Source: Ruminiclostridium cellobioparum subsp. termitidis CT1112 (GTDB lineage Bacteria > Bacillota > Clostridia > Acetivibrionales > DSM-1351). From it: 64,000 nt of DNA. The position numbers were made by a program, and so were the translations under genes. Positions 17,294-26,961 of this stretch are shown piece after piece. The first letter of the stretch is position 1; each line of letters begins with the position of its first letter. The notes beneath the pieces were generated by a model that saw only the letters and a list, made by a program, of their open reading frames with translations, had not been told where the DNA came from and searched no databases. Location of the stretch: the NCBI RefSeq assembly GCF_000350485.1, contig NZ_AORV01000025.1:1-64000 (forward strand), in the 5' to 3' direction.

Positions 17294-19077
17294 ACCGATC
17301 TCCTGTCCTCCTGACTTACTGGTATTCTCAAAGTTATTTTCGTCCCCTGTTTATAAGTGCTCTCAATTATGTACAGATCTTCCCGCTCGTAATAAATTTT
17401 GACCCTCTGTATTGTCCCCCTCAGCCCGAAGCTGTTCAAATTGTTATCCAGAGCGTTGTTATTCAGCTGCTCAAGCTCTTCCTCCGTCATGCCCATTCCA
17501 TTGTCCTCAACGGTAAATACCGCATATCCGTCCTGCAATTTGGCAGATATTCGGATATCCCCATGCTCGCCCTTGGGTTTTATTCCATGGTAAATGGAAT
17601 TTTCCACAAGAGGTTGAAGAATGAGTTTAACGGTGCTGTACTTCAATATTTCATCATCAATATCGTAATGCACCGAAAAAATATCCCCATACCGGAGGAG
17701 CTGCAGATGTATATAGTCCCTGACTATCTCCAGTTCATCCTCAACCGTTATTATTTCACTGCCCTTGCTGAGGCATTTTCTATAATAACTTCCCAAAGCC
17801 TCCAGGGCATCATACAGCTCTCCGTTCTTTCCCGCCAGAGCGAGATATCCCATAGCATCCAGCGTGTTATACAGGAAATGGGGTTTTATCTGCTCCTGCA
17901 AAACATTCAATTCGGCCTTCCTTTTGGTCTTCTGTTCGGTCACTATCCTTCCTATGAGGTTTTTTATTTCTATGACCATCAAATTGTATCCGTTTTTCAG
18001 TTTGCCTATTTCATCATTTCCGGTTTCCATTTCCACAATGTCAAACTGTCCGCTTTCAACAGCTTTCATTGATTTCAGCAGCCTGTGTATGGGAGAGGTT
18101 ATAAGTCTTGAAACGAATACAATACCTATGCACAGCAGAATACCGTTAAGTATTATTATTAGCAGGCTTGCCATCCTGTACAGCGAGCCCTCGGCCTGCA
18201 GCTGTTCCAGAGGTATTCCGATAATCATTTTCCAGCCGTAGCGTTCCAGAAACATGGTTGAATAAAGATAGGGCTTGTCATTATGGTCGAATATTGAGGA
18301 ATTTGTCTCCTTATATACCTGCGAATCCAGTAAATTGCGGTATTCCTCCTGTCCAAGGTCATCGTTGGTGGATATTATCCTGTTATTTTCATCCAGAATA
18401 ACTATCCTGGTGCCGTATTTCTGTACAATTTCGTTGTAACAGCTCTGGAACCCGTCCTCCGATAAATTGACCATCAGAAGGCCTATGGGCTTCATTGTAA
18501 TGTTATTATTTATTATCCTGAGAAGTGAAACGGTCTTTTCACTGCTGTGAATGTTGAAGACACTGTCGGCATTGAGCCTCACTATATAATAGCCCTGCTC
18601 CTTTTCCACATCCTTGTACCAGTATGCATTTTTTATATTCTGAATCTTAAGACTTTTCAGGTATTTTTTATCCGAGCCGTACCGGGTGTCAAAATTATCA
18701 AATATGTAGACTGATTTTATGTAAGGAGCCGAATCCATAAGTGTCACCAGATAATTTGTAAGTTTTCTCTGGGATTCCTGGGTATTGGCCAGTTCTTTGT
18801 AAGTGAGAATATCCTGTATATCCATGTTTCCCATGATGATGCGTGAATTGAAACTTGTGTTGTCAAGCATGGTATAGATGTTTGACTTCAGCGAATACAG
18901 GGTCTGCATGGATAAATCCCTGCTTTTTTGCAGAGTCAGCTGGTAACTCAGCCTGTAATATACTACAGAGGATATTATGAGTGACAAAATAAGAAATGCA
19001 AGATATAAAATGGTCATTTTGGCTGAAATGTTAAGATTGGTATAAACCAGCTTGCACAGATTTTTTATTTTTTTCAT
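17290..19077 (-). CDS. YesM-type sensor histidine kinase
   Basis: A membrane sensor kinase of about 595 residues (610 if started at the ATG at 19122). A first membrane segment lies near 20-42, followed by an extracytoplasmic sensor region, a second membrane segment, HAMP, and a His_kinase domain with PHFLYNTLD (phosphorylated His near residue 400). LQPLVENSIYHGI (N-box) and DNGMGM close the ATP site. It pairs with the YesN-type regulator. Neither possible start has a well-spaced ribosome site, so the start is uncertain. Confidence 0.92.
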   Translation of the reverse strand: MKKIKNLCKLVYTNLNISAKMTILYLAFLILSLIISSVVYYRLSYQLTLQKSRDLSMQTLYSLKSNIYTMLDNTSFNSRIIMGNMDIQDILTYKELANTQESQRKLTNYLVTLMDSAPYIKSVYIFDNFDTRYGSDKKYLKSLKIQNIKNAYWYKDVEKEQGYYIVRLNADSVFNIHSSEKTVSLLRIINNNITMKPIGLLMVNLSEDGFQSCYNEIVQKYGTRIVILDENNRIISTNDDLGQEEYRNLLDSQVYKETNSSIFDHNDKPYLYSTMFLERYGWKMIIGIPLEQLQAEGSLYRMASLLIIILNGILLCIGIVFVSRLITSPIHRLLKSMKAVESGQFDIVEMETGNDEIGKLKNGYNLMVIEIKNLIGRIVTEQKTKRKAELNVLQEQIKPHFLYNTLDAMGYLALAGKNGELYDALEALGSYYRKCLSKGSEIITVEDELEIVRDYIHLQLLRYGDIFSVHYDIDDEILKYSTVKLILQPLVENSIYHGIKPKGEHGDIRISAKLQDGYAVFTVEDNGMGMTEEELEQLNNNALDNNLNSFGLRGTIQRVKIYYEREDLYIIESTYKQGTKITLRIPVSQEDRRSV

Positions 19078-19178
19078 AAGCTGCAAGCACTCCCCGTTTC
19101 CATAATACTCTTCCCCAACCATAATTTTTTATCAAGTATATCATACACAATACAACAAATTCCGCCTGGAGTAAACGT

Positions 19179-19208
19179 AAAAAAACGACTGCTGTCAGTC
19201 GTTTTTTT
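19179..19208. terminator. bidirectional terminator after GAPDH gene
   Basis: AAAAAAACGACTG (19179-19191) and CAGTCGTTTTTTT (19196-19208) form a perfect 13-bp stem with a four-base loop and T-runs on both strands. It serves the GAPDH gene on the minus strand. Confidence 0.9.
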
Positions 19209-19233
19209 ACTGTATTATATTTCAGCTATTCCA

Positions 19234-20250
19234 TTAAAGTCCCTTTCCGGCCACAAATGCCGCCAGGTCAGCATAACGGTTTGAAAAACCCCACTCGTTG
19301 TCATACCAGGAAACTACCTTTACCATGTTTCCCTCCAAAACCATTGTTGAGAGTGCATCTACTATTGAGGAGGCAGGATCTCCCTTATAGTCTATGGATA
19401 CCAGCTGTTCTTCGGAATAGTCCAGAATTCCCTGCATCTTTCCTGCGGCTGCCTCTTTAAAGGCTGCATTGACTTCCTCTTTTGTAACTGTCTTCCCCAC
19501 TTCCACAACCAGATCCACTACCGACACATCAGGGGTCGGGACCCTGTAGGCAAAACCGTTCAGCCTTCCGTCCAGCTCCGGAATGACAAGGCCTATTGCT
19601 TTTGCAGCACCCGATTTTGTGGGGATAATCGACATTCCTGCGGCTCTGGCCCTTCTCAGATCACTGTGGGGCAGATCGAGTATTTTTTGATCATTTGTAT
19701 AGGAATGCACTGTTGTCATCAGACCTTTTACTATTCCAAAACTGTCGTTTAAAACCTTGGCCACAGGGGCCAGGCAATTTGTAGTGCAGGAGGCATTTGA
19801 CACTATATTGTGAGTTCCTGGCCGGTACTTTTCCTCATTGACACCTAAAACTATGGTAATATCCTCATTGGTTGCAGGAGCTGAAATAAGCACTTTTTTG
19901 GCCCCTCCCTTTGTAATGTGGACTTCGGCTTTTTCTCTCTTTGTAAACAAGCCTGTGGATTCAAGTACAATTTCGATTCCCCTGGCTTTCCAGTCGATAT
20001 TTCCGGGATCCCGTTCTGCAAGGATCTCTATTTTCTTACCGTTTACCACCAGATAATTTTCCATCACTTCCACAGTTCCGTTAAACTTGCCGAAAATGGA
20101 ATCATATCTCAAAAGGTGAGCCAGTGTTTTAGCATCGGTCAAATCATTAATTGCTGCGATTTCAAGTTCACCGGAATATTTCTCCAGCAATACCTTGAAA
20201 GTGTTTCTGCCTATTCTTCCAAACCCGTTGATACCAATTTTTATACTCAT
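19234..20250 (-). CDS. gap: glyceraldehyde-3-phosphate dehydrogenase
   Basis: Central glycolytic enzyme, converting glyceraldehyde-3-phosphate to 1,3-bisphosphoglycerate with NAD. The 338-residue protein has the Rossmann start INGFGRIGR, an Asp after the second beta strand (AINDL) typical of NAD preference, and the active-site [13 protein letters not shown] with catalytic C155. GGGAG precedes the ATG at 20250. It stands alone, without pgk or tpi neighbours, so it may be a second copy in this genome (inference). A LysR-type gene is divergent. Confidence 0.95.
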   Translation of the reverse strand: MSIKIGINGFGRIGRNTFKVLLEKYSGELEIAAINDLTDAKTLAHLLRYDSIFGKFNGTVEVMENYLVVNGKKIEILAERDPGNIDWKARGIEIVLESTGLFTKREKAEVHITKGGAKKVLISAPATNEDITIVLGVNEEKYRPGTHNIVSNASCTTNCLAPVAKVLNDSFGIVKGLMTTVHSYTNDQKILDLPHSDLRRARAAGMSIIPTKSGAAKAIGLVIPELDGRLNGFAYRVPTPDVSVVDLVVEVGKTVTKEEVNAAFKEAAAGKMQGILDYSEEQLVSIDYKGDPASSIVDALSTMVLEGNMVKVVSWYDNEWGFSNRYADLAAFVAGKGL

Positions 20251-20417
20251 AATCATTCTCCCTTCTTTGTATAGTTATGAGGAATCCTGCCTTGATTTAT
20301 TCGGTTCCTTATAACTACCACCTTGTTTTGGTTTTCTTTACAAATTAATTATATTATCTGATATAATATAAATGAAATGCATATTAGACATACTTGATAT
20401 AAATGGAGGTTATATCT

Positions 20418-21311
20418 ATGAACCTTGAACAATACAGAGCATTTTTTTATACGGTAAAATTCGGAAATATTTCAAAAGCGTCAGAACAGCTGTATATAAC
20501 CCAACCAGCTGTCAGCAGGTCCATTCAGCAGCTGGAGGACTCCCTGAAATGCACCTTGTTTTTCAGGACCTCAAAAGGTGTGAAGCTCACACCCGAAGGA
20601 GAAATCCTGTACAAATATATAGAACAGGCTTTTAACTTTATAGAAGCGGGCGAAAACAGGATAAGAGACATAAATAACCTGTTGACGGGAGAAGTGAGGA
20701 TAGGAGTAAGCGATACCATCTGCAAGTATTACCTCATACCCTACCTCAAGCTGTTCAAGACACTTCATCCCGGCATCAAAATACATGTTATCTGTCCTAC
20801 CACGCCAGGGATAATAGCACTTTTGAAGACCGGGAAAATTGATTTCGGCATTATCAACCTGCCCTACCGGGATGACCAGCTGAATTTTCAGAATATAATC
20901 AGAGTTCAGGATTGCTTTGTCGCCGGAGAAAAGTATGCATACCTGAGCAAGCAAATGCAGCCCTTACGGGAAATAGTCAGTCATCCACTGCTTTTACTGG
21001 AAAAGAACAGCAACTCAAGACTGTTTATTGATGATTATTTTAAATCCAATTCAGTAACTGTGGAGCCCGATTTTGAACTGGACAATATTGATCTGCTCAT
21101 GCAGTTTGCAAAATATGACTTCGGTATTGCCTGTGTAATAAGAAATTTTATAGAAGATGAACTTGAAAACCGGAGACTATATGAAATCAAACCTGTAGAA
21201 AGAATTCCCTCCCGGCATATCGGAGTCACCTGGCTGAAAAACGTCCCTCTGTCGTCTGCCGCAAAGGTGCTCATCAGCAACCTTGACTACCTTGAAACCT
21301 CGGAATTCTAG
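20418..21311 (+). CDS. LysR-family transcriptional regulator
   Basis: A 297-residue regulator. The N-terminal winged helix-turn-helix (NLEQYRAFFYTVKFGNISKASEQLYITQPAVSRSIQQLE) is typical, and the effector domain (about 90-295) is periplasmic-binding-protein-like. The ATG at 20418 follows GGAGG by 8 bases. It is divergent from gap with a 167-bp AT-rich spacer that could hold shared control sites. The target and effector cannot be read from the sequence. Confidence 0.9.
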   Translation: MNLEQYRAFFYTVKFGNISKASEQLYITQPAVSRSIQQLEDSLKCTLFFRTSKGVKLTPEGEILYKYIEQAFNFIEAGENRIRDINNLLTGEVRIGVSDTICKYYLIPYLKLFKTLHPGIKIHVICPTTPGIIALLKTGKIDFGIINLPYRDDQLNFQNIIRVQDCFVAGEKYAYLSKQMQPLREIVSHPLLLLEKNSNSRLFIDDYFKSNSVTVEPDFELDNIDLLMQFAKYDFGIACVIRNFIEDELENRRLYEIKPVERIPSRHIGVTWLKNVPLSSAAKVLISNLDYLETSEF

Positions 21312-21355
21312 GGATACCGGGTCCCGACAGGAATTAACTGGCAGCCCCTGTTTTA

Positions 21356-21384
21356 TTGATTAAACCTGCCCGGCATAGTATAAT
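21356..21384 (+). promoter_or_regulatory. promoter of the alpha/beta hydrolase gene
   Basis: TTGATT and TATAAT with a 17-base spacer lie about 45 bases upstream of the start codon. Confidence 0.6.
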
Positions 21385-21428
21385 TAGATACATTACGGGG
21401 TCCTATTCCCCTCTTACAGGGGGTTGTC

Positions 21429-22487
21429 ATGAAAGTGTTCTTAAAAATTTTATGTGTATTGATTTTAATAGTTCTCATTACAGATATCGCAGGGAGCTTC
21501 TACTTTTATCATATTTCCGTTGCGCGGACCAGCAAGGATTTCCTTGCCAACGACAGCGCTCTGATAAATGAAATCGCCGCTGAAAATATCAGCGTATCCC
21601 CGGCAGATGTGCCTGCAAATGCCAAACTGTACAGCACATTGCAGGAAGAACAGCCGGAAACACAGCCGGGAGAACTGCAAAAAGAGCAACAGGAAGAACA
21701 ACAAGTGGAGCAGATAGAAACCGGCTGGTTTAGCAATCAGCCCTATGAAGAAGTTTCCATAACCTCGGAGGACGGTTTGAAGCTGGCAGGCTATTACCTG
21801 GGGGCAATAGTGCCCACCAATAAAACCGCCATACTGGCACACGGGTATTCTTCACAGGGAATCTATATGGGTTCCTATGCCAAAATATATTACGATATGG
21901 GCTACAATGTGCTGCTGCCCGATGACAGAGGGCACGGCAAGAGCGAAGGTAATTTCATAGGTTTCGGCTGGACAGATAGAAAAGATTATTTAAAATGGAT
22001 AGATTTTATTATAAACAGAGTAGGCCAGGACTCCCAGATCGTGCTTCACGGAGTTTCCATGGGTGGAGCCACCGTTTTAATGACCGGCGGTGAACTCCTG
22101 CCGACAGCTGTTAAGGCCATTGTGTCGGACTGTTCCTACACCTCCGTCCAGGCTGAACTCGAGTACCAGCTGAAAAGATTGTACAATCTTCCCGCGTTCC
22201 CGATACTGGACAGTACAAGTCTGCTGTCAAAAATAAGGGCGGGCTACTCCTTTAAAGAAGCTTCTGCCTTGGAACAGGTTAAAAAAAGCAAAACACCGAC
22301 CCTGTTCATACACGGTGATGCCGACAAATTTGTCCCCTTTAGTATGGTATATGAACTTTATGAAGCCTGCACCAGTGAAAAGGACATATATATAGTTCCA
22401 GGAGCGGGTCACGGCGCCTCCTTTGATACCGATACAGCCGGGTACAGGAACAAGGTAGGAGAATTTGTCGGCAAGTATGTAAATTAA
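21429..22487 (+). CDS. membrane-anchored alpha/beta hydrolase
   Basis: A 352-residue serine hydrolase. One N-terminal membrane segment (about 4-26) is followed by a Gln/Glu-rich linker (about 72-98) and an alpha/beta-hydrolase fold. The nucleophile elbow is GVSMGG, the oxyanion region AHGYSSQG, the acid is in HGDADKFVP, and the His is in GAGHGAS. The catalytic domain probably faces outside (inference from the anchor). It resembles YqkD/BEM46-type proteins. The substrate is unknown. Confidence 0.85.
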   Translation: MKVFLKILCVLILIVLITDIAGSFYFYHISVARTSKDFLANDSALINEIAAENISVSPADVPANAKLYSTLQEEQPETQPGELQKEQQEEQQVEQIETGWFSNQPYEEVSITSEDGLKLAGYYLGAIVPTNKTAILAHGYSSQGIYMGSYAKIYYDMGYNVLLPDDRGHGKSEGNFIGFGWTDRKDYLKWIDFIINRVGQDSQIVLHGVSMGGATVLMTGGELLPTAVKAIVSDCSYTSVQAELEYQLKRLYNLPAFPILDSTSLLSKIRAGYSFKEASALEQVKKSKTPTLFIHGDADKFVPFSMVYELYEACTSEKDIYIVPGAGHGASFDTDTAGYRNKVGEFVGKYVN

Positions 22488-22599
22488 ATACATGATCCAG
22501 ATTATTTAAGCCGTTTATTTATTCAAAAAGCATTAGGCTTTCAGCGATTTATGTCGAAAATATATAGGTAAACCAAAGAAAAAGGATGGAGCCTTAGCC

Positions 22600-23826
22600 T
22601 TGAAAAAATTTTTTCGTACGGCAGCGCCGTTTATAGTACCTCTGGGATTGCTTATTACGGCATTCTTTTGCCTGAGCAGGCTTGAAGCTCTTTCACCCGG
22701 ACTAAAATGGCTGGTGGGCCGTTTACCATATATATTATTTACGGCTGCCGCAATTTTGAGCTGGAGGTTCAACAGGAGCAGGGCATTTTTTATTGTACTC
22801 GTGCTGGCCGCCGGGGAGCTTTTTATTTCGGCAGCGCCGGTTTTGCTGCATGGAAACAAATCGGCGATACCCCTGATAACTACAGCAGCAGCTATGCTTG
22901 TACCAATAAATCTTCTGGTGTTTTCACTCTTGAAAGAACGCGGAGTTTTTACAGTCTGGGGCCTGATGAACGCAGCTTTTATTGTGCTGCAGACCGGTTT
23001 GGTTTATTATCTGTTAAAATCCGGGAGCAAGGTTCTCACAACAATCAATCAATGGAATATGATCCCCTGGGACATAAAAATTCCCGGACAGCTGCCGCAG
23101 CTTTCGGTTTTAATCTATATTGCAGTCCTTGCGGCAATGCTGATCCGGTTTATTGCAACCCGGTCCTATCCCGACGCAGCAGCTCCGGGTGTGCTTTCTG
23201 CGGTTTTCCTGGCTGTGAGCCTTAACAGGGACAGTCTTGCCATCCCTGTCTTCTTTTCTGCTGCCGGCGTCATTATGATAGTCTCTGTAATTCAGGATTC
23301 TTACAGTATGGCTTTCCTGGATGAATTGACCGGACTGCCCTCCAGAAGATCACTGAAATATGAGCTTATGAAACTGAGCGGAAAATACACAATAGCAATG
23401 CTGGACATAGATTTTTTCAAGAAATTCAATGACACCTACGGCCATGATGTGGGAGACCAGGTTTTAAAAATGGTTGCAGGCTGTATTAAAGATGTTTCGG
23501 GCAGCGGCAAACCTTTCCGGTACGGCGGTGAGGAATTTACCGTTGTGTTCCCCAACAGGACATTAAAGGAAGCGATACCCTTCCTGGAAGAATTGAGAGA
23601 AACGGTTTCAAAAAAGGGGTTTGTCCAGAGGTCTGCCGACAGGCCCAAAAACAACCCTAAAAACGGCAGGGGAAAGTCCGGAACAGGGAAACAGCTGTTT
23701 GTAACAATAAGTATCGGAGCAGCCGAAAAAAATGACAGGAACCGGCTGCTCGACGAAGTCATAATTGCTGCCGATAAAGCCCTTTACAGAGCCAAGAAAA
23801 AAGGAAGGAACTGTGTGAGCAGGTAG
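22600..23826 (+). CDS. membrane diguanylate cyclase (GGDEF)
   Basis: Makes cyclic di-GMP from two GTP. The 408-residue protein has about seven membrane segments (10-230) and a C-terminal GGDEF domain with LDIDFFKKFNDTYGHDVGDQVL and the active-site RYGGEEF near 307-313. No RxxD inhibitory site is evident at the usual place. A Lys/Asn/Gly-rich insertion of about 20 residues interrupts the domain before VTISIGAAE. The start is TTG with GGATGGAG upstream, which suggests low expression. Confidence 0.9.
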   Translation: MKKFFRTAAPFIVPLGLLITAFFCLSRLEALSPGLKWLVGRLPYILFTAAAILSWRFNRSRAFFIVLVLAAGELFISAAPVLLHGNKSAIPLITTAAAMLVPINLLVFSLLKERGVFTVWGLMNAAFIVLQTGLVYYLLKSGSKVLTTINQWNMIPWDIKIPGQLPQLSVLIYIAVLAAMLIRFIATRSYPDAAAPGVLSAVFLAVSLNRDSLAIPVFFSAAGVIMIVSVIQDSYSMAFLDELTGLPSRRSLKYELMKLSGKYTIAMLDIDFFKKFNDTYGHDVGDQVLKMVAGCIKDVSGSGKPFRYGGEEFTVVFPNRTLKEAIPFLEELRETVSKKGFVQRSADRPKNNPKNGRGKSGTGKQLFVTISIGAAEKNDRNRLLDEVIIAADKALYRAKKKGRNCVSR

Positions 23827-23832
23827 TTTTAT

Positions 23833-24675
23833 TTAATATGCATTACGTTTTTTGTACTCTCCCGGTGCGGTTCCTATTATTCTTTTAAAAAGTCTGTAAA
23901 AGTTTGAATAGTCATTAAAACCGGAGGAATAGCAAGCCTCTGTCACACTCAGCCCCCTGGCCAGTAATTCCTTGGATCGTGCCAGGCGTTTATAGATGAC
24001 ATACTGGTGAAGATTCATACCGGTATTTTTTTTAAACAGCCTGGTCAGGTAGTGTCTGTTTATAAAAAATTGCTGTTCGATACTCTCAAGAGAAAGATCC
24101 CCTTGAAGGTTCTCGTTTATGTGGTCAAGTATGGGAAATAATCTTGCGGATATTCCCTTCTGCTCAACAGCATCCACGCTTGAAGACAGAAAGGCTCTGT
24201 TGAGCAAAACAAGCAGCTGGACAAAATAAGTATTCCTCAATATTGCGTCTGCAGGATTTTTATTTTTGCCGGTGTGTTCAAGCTTTTCCATAAGTTCGAG
24301 AAATTCCTGCCGCCGCACAGCATCAAACTCAATTTTGTTTCTTTCTCCCTTCCGCCTGCCGTTAAAGCACTGCAGCAGATCGAAGGCACCCGAGCCGTAC
24401 ATGACAGGTATTGCATCGTCAAACTGGATAAAGGCCCTTTCATAGGTTTTGTTTGATTTAAAGGAAGGCTTGTGTATTTCATATTTATTGGTTATTATCA
24501 CATCTCCCTGCTTCAGTTCGTATATCTTATTCTCTACGAAATAATTGACATCTCCCGAAATAAGGTAATAAATCTCATATGCATCATGCAGGTGAAAATC
24601 AATGCTGATGATATCACTTCTTGTATGGCTGAATTCCAGACCGGCTTTGTCACCAAGATTCCTGATCACTTCCAT
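23833..24675 (-). CDS. AraC-family transcriptional regulator
   Basis: A 280-residue regulator. An N-terminal cupin sensor domain (HLHDAYEIYYLISGDVNYFV and following) is joined to a C-terminal AraC double helix-turn-helix (about 180-278, LSLESIEQQFFINRHYLTRLFKKNTG, GFNDYSNFYRLFKR). GGAGGAGG precedes the ATG at 24675. It is divergent from the isomerase/oxidoreductase operon and probably activates it in response to the sugar. Confidence 0.9.
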   Translation of the reverse strand: MEVIRNLGDKAGLEFSHTRSDIISIDFHLHDAYEIYYLISGDVNYFVENKIYELKQGDVIITNKYEIHKPSFKSNKTYERAFIQFDDAIPVMYGSGAFDLLQCFNGRRKGERNKIEFDAVRRQEFLELMEKLEHTGKNKNPADAILRNTYFVQLLVLLNRAFLSSSVDAVEQKGISARLFPILDHINENLQGDLSLESIEQQFFINRHYLTRLFKKNTGMNLHQYVIYKRLARSKELLARGLSVTEACYSSGFNDYSNFYRLFKRIIGTAPGEYKKRNAY

Positions 24676-24876
24676 AACAGCCCTCCTCCGCATTAATTGA
24701 AATAGTCAATTTTAGCAATGTTTTTGTTCAAAACCACAATGTTTATTTCTTAATTTTACAATAAAATTAAACTAAAGAACACATTGTATGCCAGTAATTT
24801 TAATAAAATTAACTAGTGGCTTGTAACATCTAAAACTTATATTGTCACAGACCACCAGCATGTTTGGAGAGAGATC

Positions 24877-25638
24877 ATGAATAATAATGTAATTGCCGCA
24901 CAGCTTTTCACTCTTCGAGACCATCTTCGCACCCCCGGTGAAATTGAAAAAACATTTGAAAAGGTCAAAGACCTGGGATATAAAGCCGTCCAGGTTTCAG
25001 GGCTGGGAGTGACTGATCCTGTTTTTATCAGAGATTTAACCTCCCGGCTTGGGTTGAAGGTATGCGCCACCCACTATCCCTTTGAGCGCTTGAAAAATGA
25101 GACGGATGCCGTTATCGGCGAACACAGGACAATGGCCTGTGAGTTTGCAGGTATCGGCAGTATGCCGGCCGAGTATCCCAGAACAAAAGACGGTTACCTC
25201 AGCTTTGCCCGGGATGCATCAGCTGTCGGCAAAAAGCTCTCGGCCCATGGCCTTAAGCTCATATACCACAACCACAGCTTTGAATTTCAGAAATACGGCG
25301 ATACCACTGCTCTGGATATTCTCATAAACGAATCCGACCCCGAATACCTGGGTTTTGAAATTGATACATACTGGGTCCAGGCCGGCGGCGGCAGCCCGGT
25401 TCAATGGCTGAAAAAAGTGGCCGGCCGAATAGATGTGGTGCATTTCAAGGATATGGCTCTTGTGGAAGAAAAGCAGGAAATGGCTGCAGTAGGTGAGGGC
25501 AATCTGGACTGGCCTTCCATAGTAGAGGTGTGCAGGAAAATCAACGTCAAGTGGTATGCCGTGGAACAGGATGTATGCCCCCGGGATCCCTTTGACTGCC
25601 TGGCATCAAGTCTGAAATATCTTCAGCAATATATATGA
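24877..25638 (+). CDS. sugar phosphate isomerase/epimerase (xylose-isomerase-like TIM barrel)
   Basis: A 253-residue TIM-barrel protein of the IolE/IolI/hydroxypyruvate-isomerase superfamily. Metal-site signatures include YHNHSFEF, FEIDTYWVQAGG and VHFKDM, and the C-terminal YAVEQD. The exact reaction is open: epimerisation or isomerisation of a keto-sugar is likely given the two oxidoreductases downstream. It is the first gene of the operon. Confidence 0.82.
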   Translation: MNNNVIAAQLFTLRDHLRTPGEIEKTFEKVKDLGYKAVQVSGLGVTDPVFIRDLTSRLGLKVCATHYPFERLKNETDAVIGEHRTMACEFAGIGSMPAEYPRTKDGYLSFARDASAVGKKLSAHGLKLIYHNHSFEFQKYGDTTALDILINESDPEYLGFEIDTYWVQAGGGSPVQWLKKVAGRIDVVHFKDMALVEEKQEMAAVGEGNLDWPSIVEVCRKINVKWYAVEQDVCPRDPFDCLASSLKYLQQYI

Positions 25639-25661
25639 AATATCTGTCAGTGCAATAGCGA

Positions 25662-25737
25662 TAAAGGATATAAGTTTTTATTACATTTTGTGGCCACAAA
25701 TGTGGCTCAAAGCCATAACATGGCTTAGGAGGTTAAT
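25662..25737 (+). promoter_or_regulatory. repeated 5'-leader/RBS module, copy 4
   Basis: GCCACAAATGTGGC and AGCCATAACATGGCT form two small hairpins, followed directly by AGGAGGTTAATATG (ribosome site and start). The preceding GCGATAAAGGATA segment also matches copy 1. This copy lacks the upstream complement of the ribosome site. It sits between the isomerase stop and the oxidoreductase start. Confidence 0.75.
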
Positions 25738-26907
25738 ATGGAGAAGCTACGAATAGGAGTAGTCGGAATAGGAAATATGGGATCATACCATGCACTCTGC
25801 CTCAATAACGGAGAAATCCCAAACGCAGAACTCACAGCCGTTTGCGATACCTCGCCCCAACGTTTGAAATGGGCCTCTGAAAATTTGGGTGCCGGAGTAC
25901 AGCGTTTTGACAGGGCAGAGATGTTGTTCCAATCAGGACTTGTTGACGGAGTCATCATTGCAGTTCCCCACTATGATCATCCCACACTGTCAATTGAAGC
26001 CTTCAAGCATCACCTTCATGTCCTGTGTGAGAAACCCGCAGGAGTATATACCAAACAGGTGAGAAGGATGAATGAAGCTGCTGCAGAGAGCGGCCGGGTA
26101 TTCGGCATAATGTACAATCAGAGGACAAATCCGCTGTACCTGAAACTGAGAGAGCTTGTAAAAGCAGGTGAACTGGGTGAAATCAAAAGAACAAACTGGA
26201 TAATCACCAACTGGTACCGCCCTCAGGCATATTACAATTCCGGAGGCTGGAGAGCCACCTGGGCAGGTGAAGGCGGCGGAGTAATGCTCAATCAATGTCC
26301 CCACAACCTTGATCTATGGCAGTGGACCTGCGGTATGCCCATCCGGGTCAGAGCCTTTTGCGGCTGCGGCAAATATCATGATATTGAAGTAGAGGATGAT
26401 GTAACAGCATACGTGGAATATAAAAACGGAGCTACCGGAGTATTCATCACTTCTACCGGAGATGCCCCGGGAACAAACCGCTTTGAAATAACCGGGGATA
26501 TGGGGAAAATAGTAATTGAAGACGGAAAGCTGAATTTTTGGAGAAACAGGCTGTCCGAACGTGAATTCAATAAAACCACCACCATTCCTTTTTCCCAGCC
26601 GGAGGTATGGAAATGTGAAGTACCCCTTTCAGGGACTGAAACAGCTCACAAGGGCATTATTGCCAATTGGGCGGAAGGAATACTAAAGGGTACGCCTCTT
26701 CTAGCACCAGGTGAGGAGGGTATAAACGGACTTCAGATATCAAATGCAATATATTTGTCCTCCTGGCTCAATGACATGGTTGAGATTCCGGTTCCCGAAA
26801 ACCTGTACTATGAGAAGCTCAAAGAAAAAATCGAAGCCTCTTCTTATAAAAAAACGGTTTCCGAAGTTAAGGTATCCGATGTAAACGGAACCTTTAACAG
26901 TAAATGA
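25738..26907 (+). CDS. Gfo/Idh/MocA-family oxidoreductase A
   Basis: A 389-residue NAD(P)-dependent sugar oxidoreductase. The Rossmann motif GVVGIGNMGSYH opens the protein, the conserved LCEKPAG follows, and an alpha/beta substrate-binding domain carries QCPHNLDLWQW. These enzymes oxidise ring hydroxyls of sugars or inositols, or reduce the keto forms. It is followed 54 bases later by a paralogue, so the pair may oxidise and re-reduce the same substrate (inference). Confidence 0.9.
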   Translation: MEKLRIGVVGIGNMGSYHALCLNNGEIPNAELTAVCDTSPQRLKWASENLGAGVQRFDRAEMLFQSGLVDGVIIAVPHYDHPTLSIEAFKHHLHVLCEKPAGVYTKQVRRMNEAAAESGRVFGIMYNQRTNPLYLKLRELVKAGELGEIKRTNWIITNWYRPQAYYNSGGWRATWAGEGGGVMLNQCPHNLDLWQWTCGMPIRVRAFCGCGKYHDIEVEDDVTAYVEYKNGATGVFITSTGDAPGTNRFEITGDMGKIVIEDGKLNFWRNRLSEREFNKTTTIPFSQPEVWKCEVPLSGTETAHKGIIANWAEGILKGTPLLAPGEEGINGLQISNAIYLSSWLNDMVEIPVPENLYYEKLKEKIEASSYKKTVSEVKVSDVNGTFNSK

Positions 26908-26924
26908 GAATGAATTCCCGCCGT

Positions 26925-26940
26925 CCGGTTTACAAACCGG
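26925..26940. promoter_or_regulatory. intercistronic hairpin
   Basis: CCGGTTTACAAACCGG is a perfect 7-bp stem with a two-base loop between the two oxidoreductase genes, just upstream of the second ribosome site. It may shield the upstream message end. Confidence 0.4.
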
Positions 26941-26961
26941 CCCGGTCAAAGGAGAAAGCTT

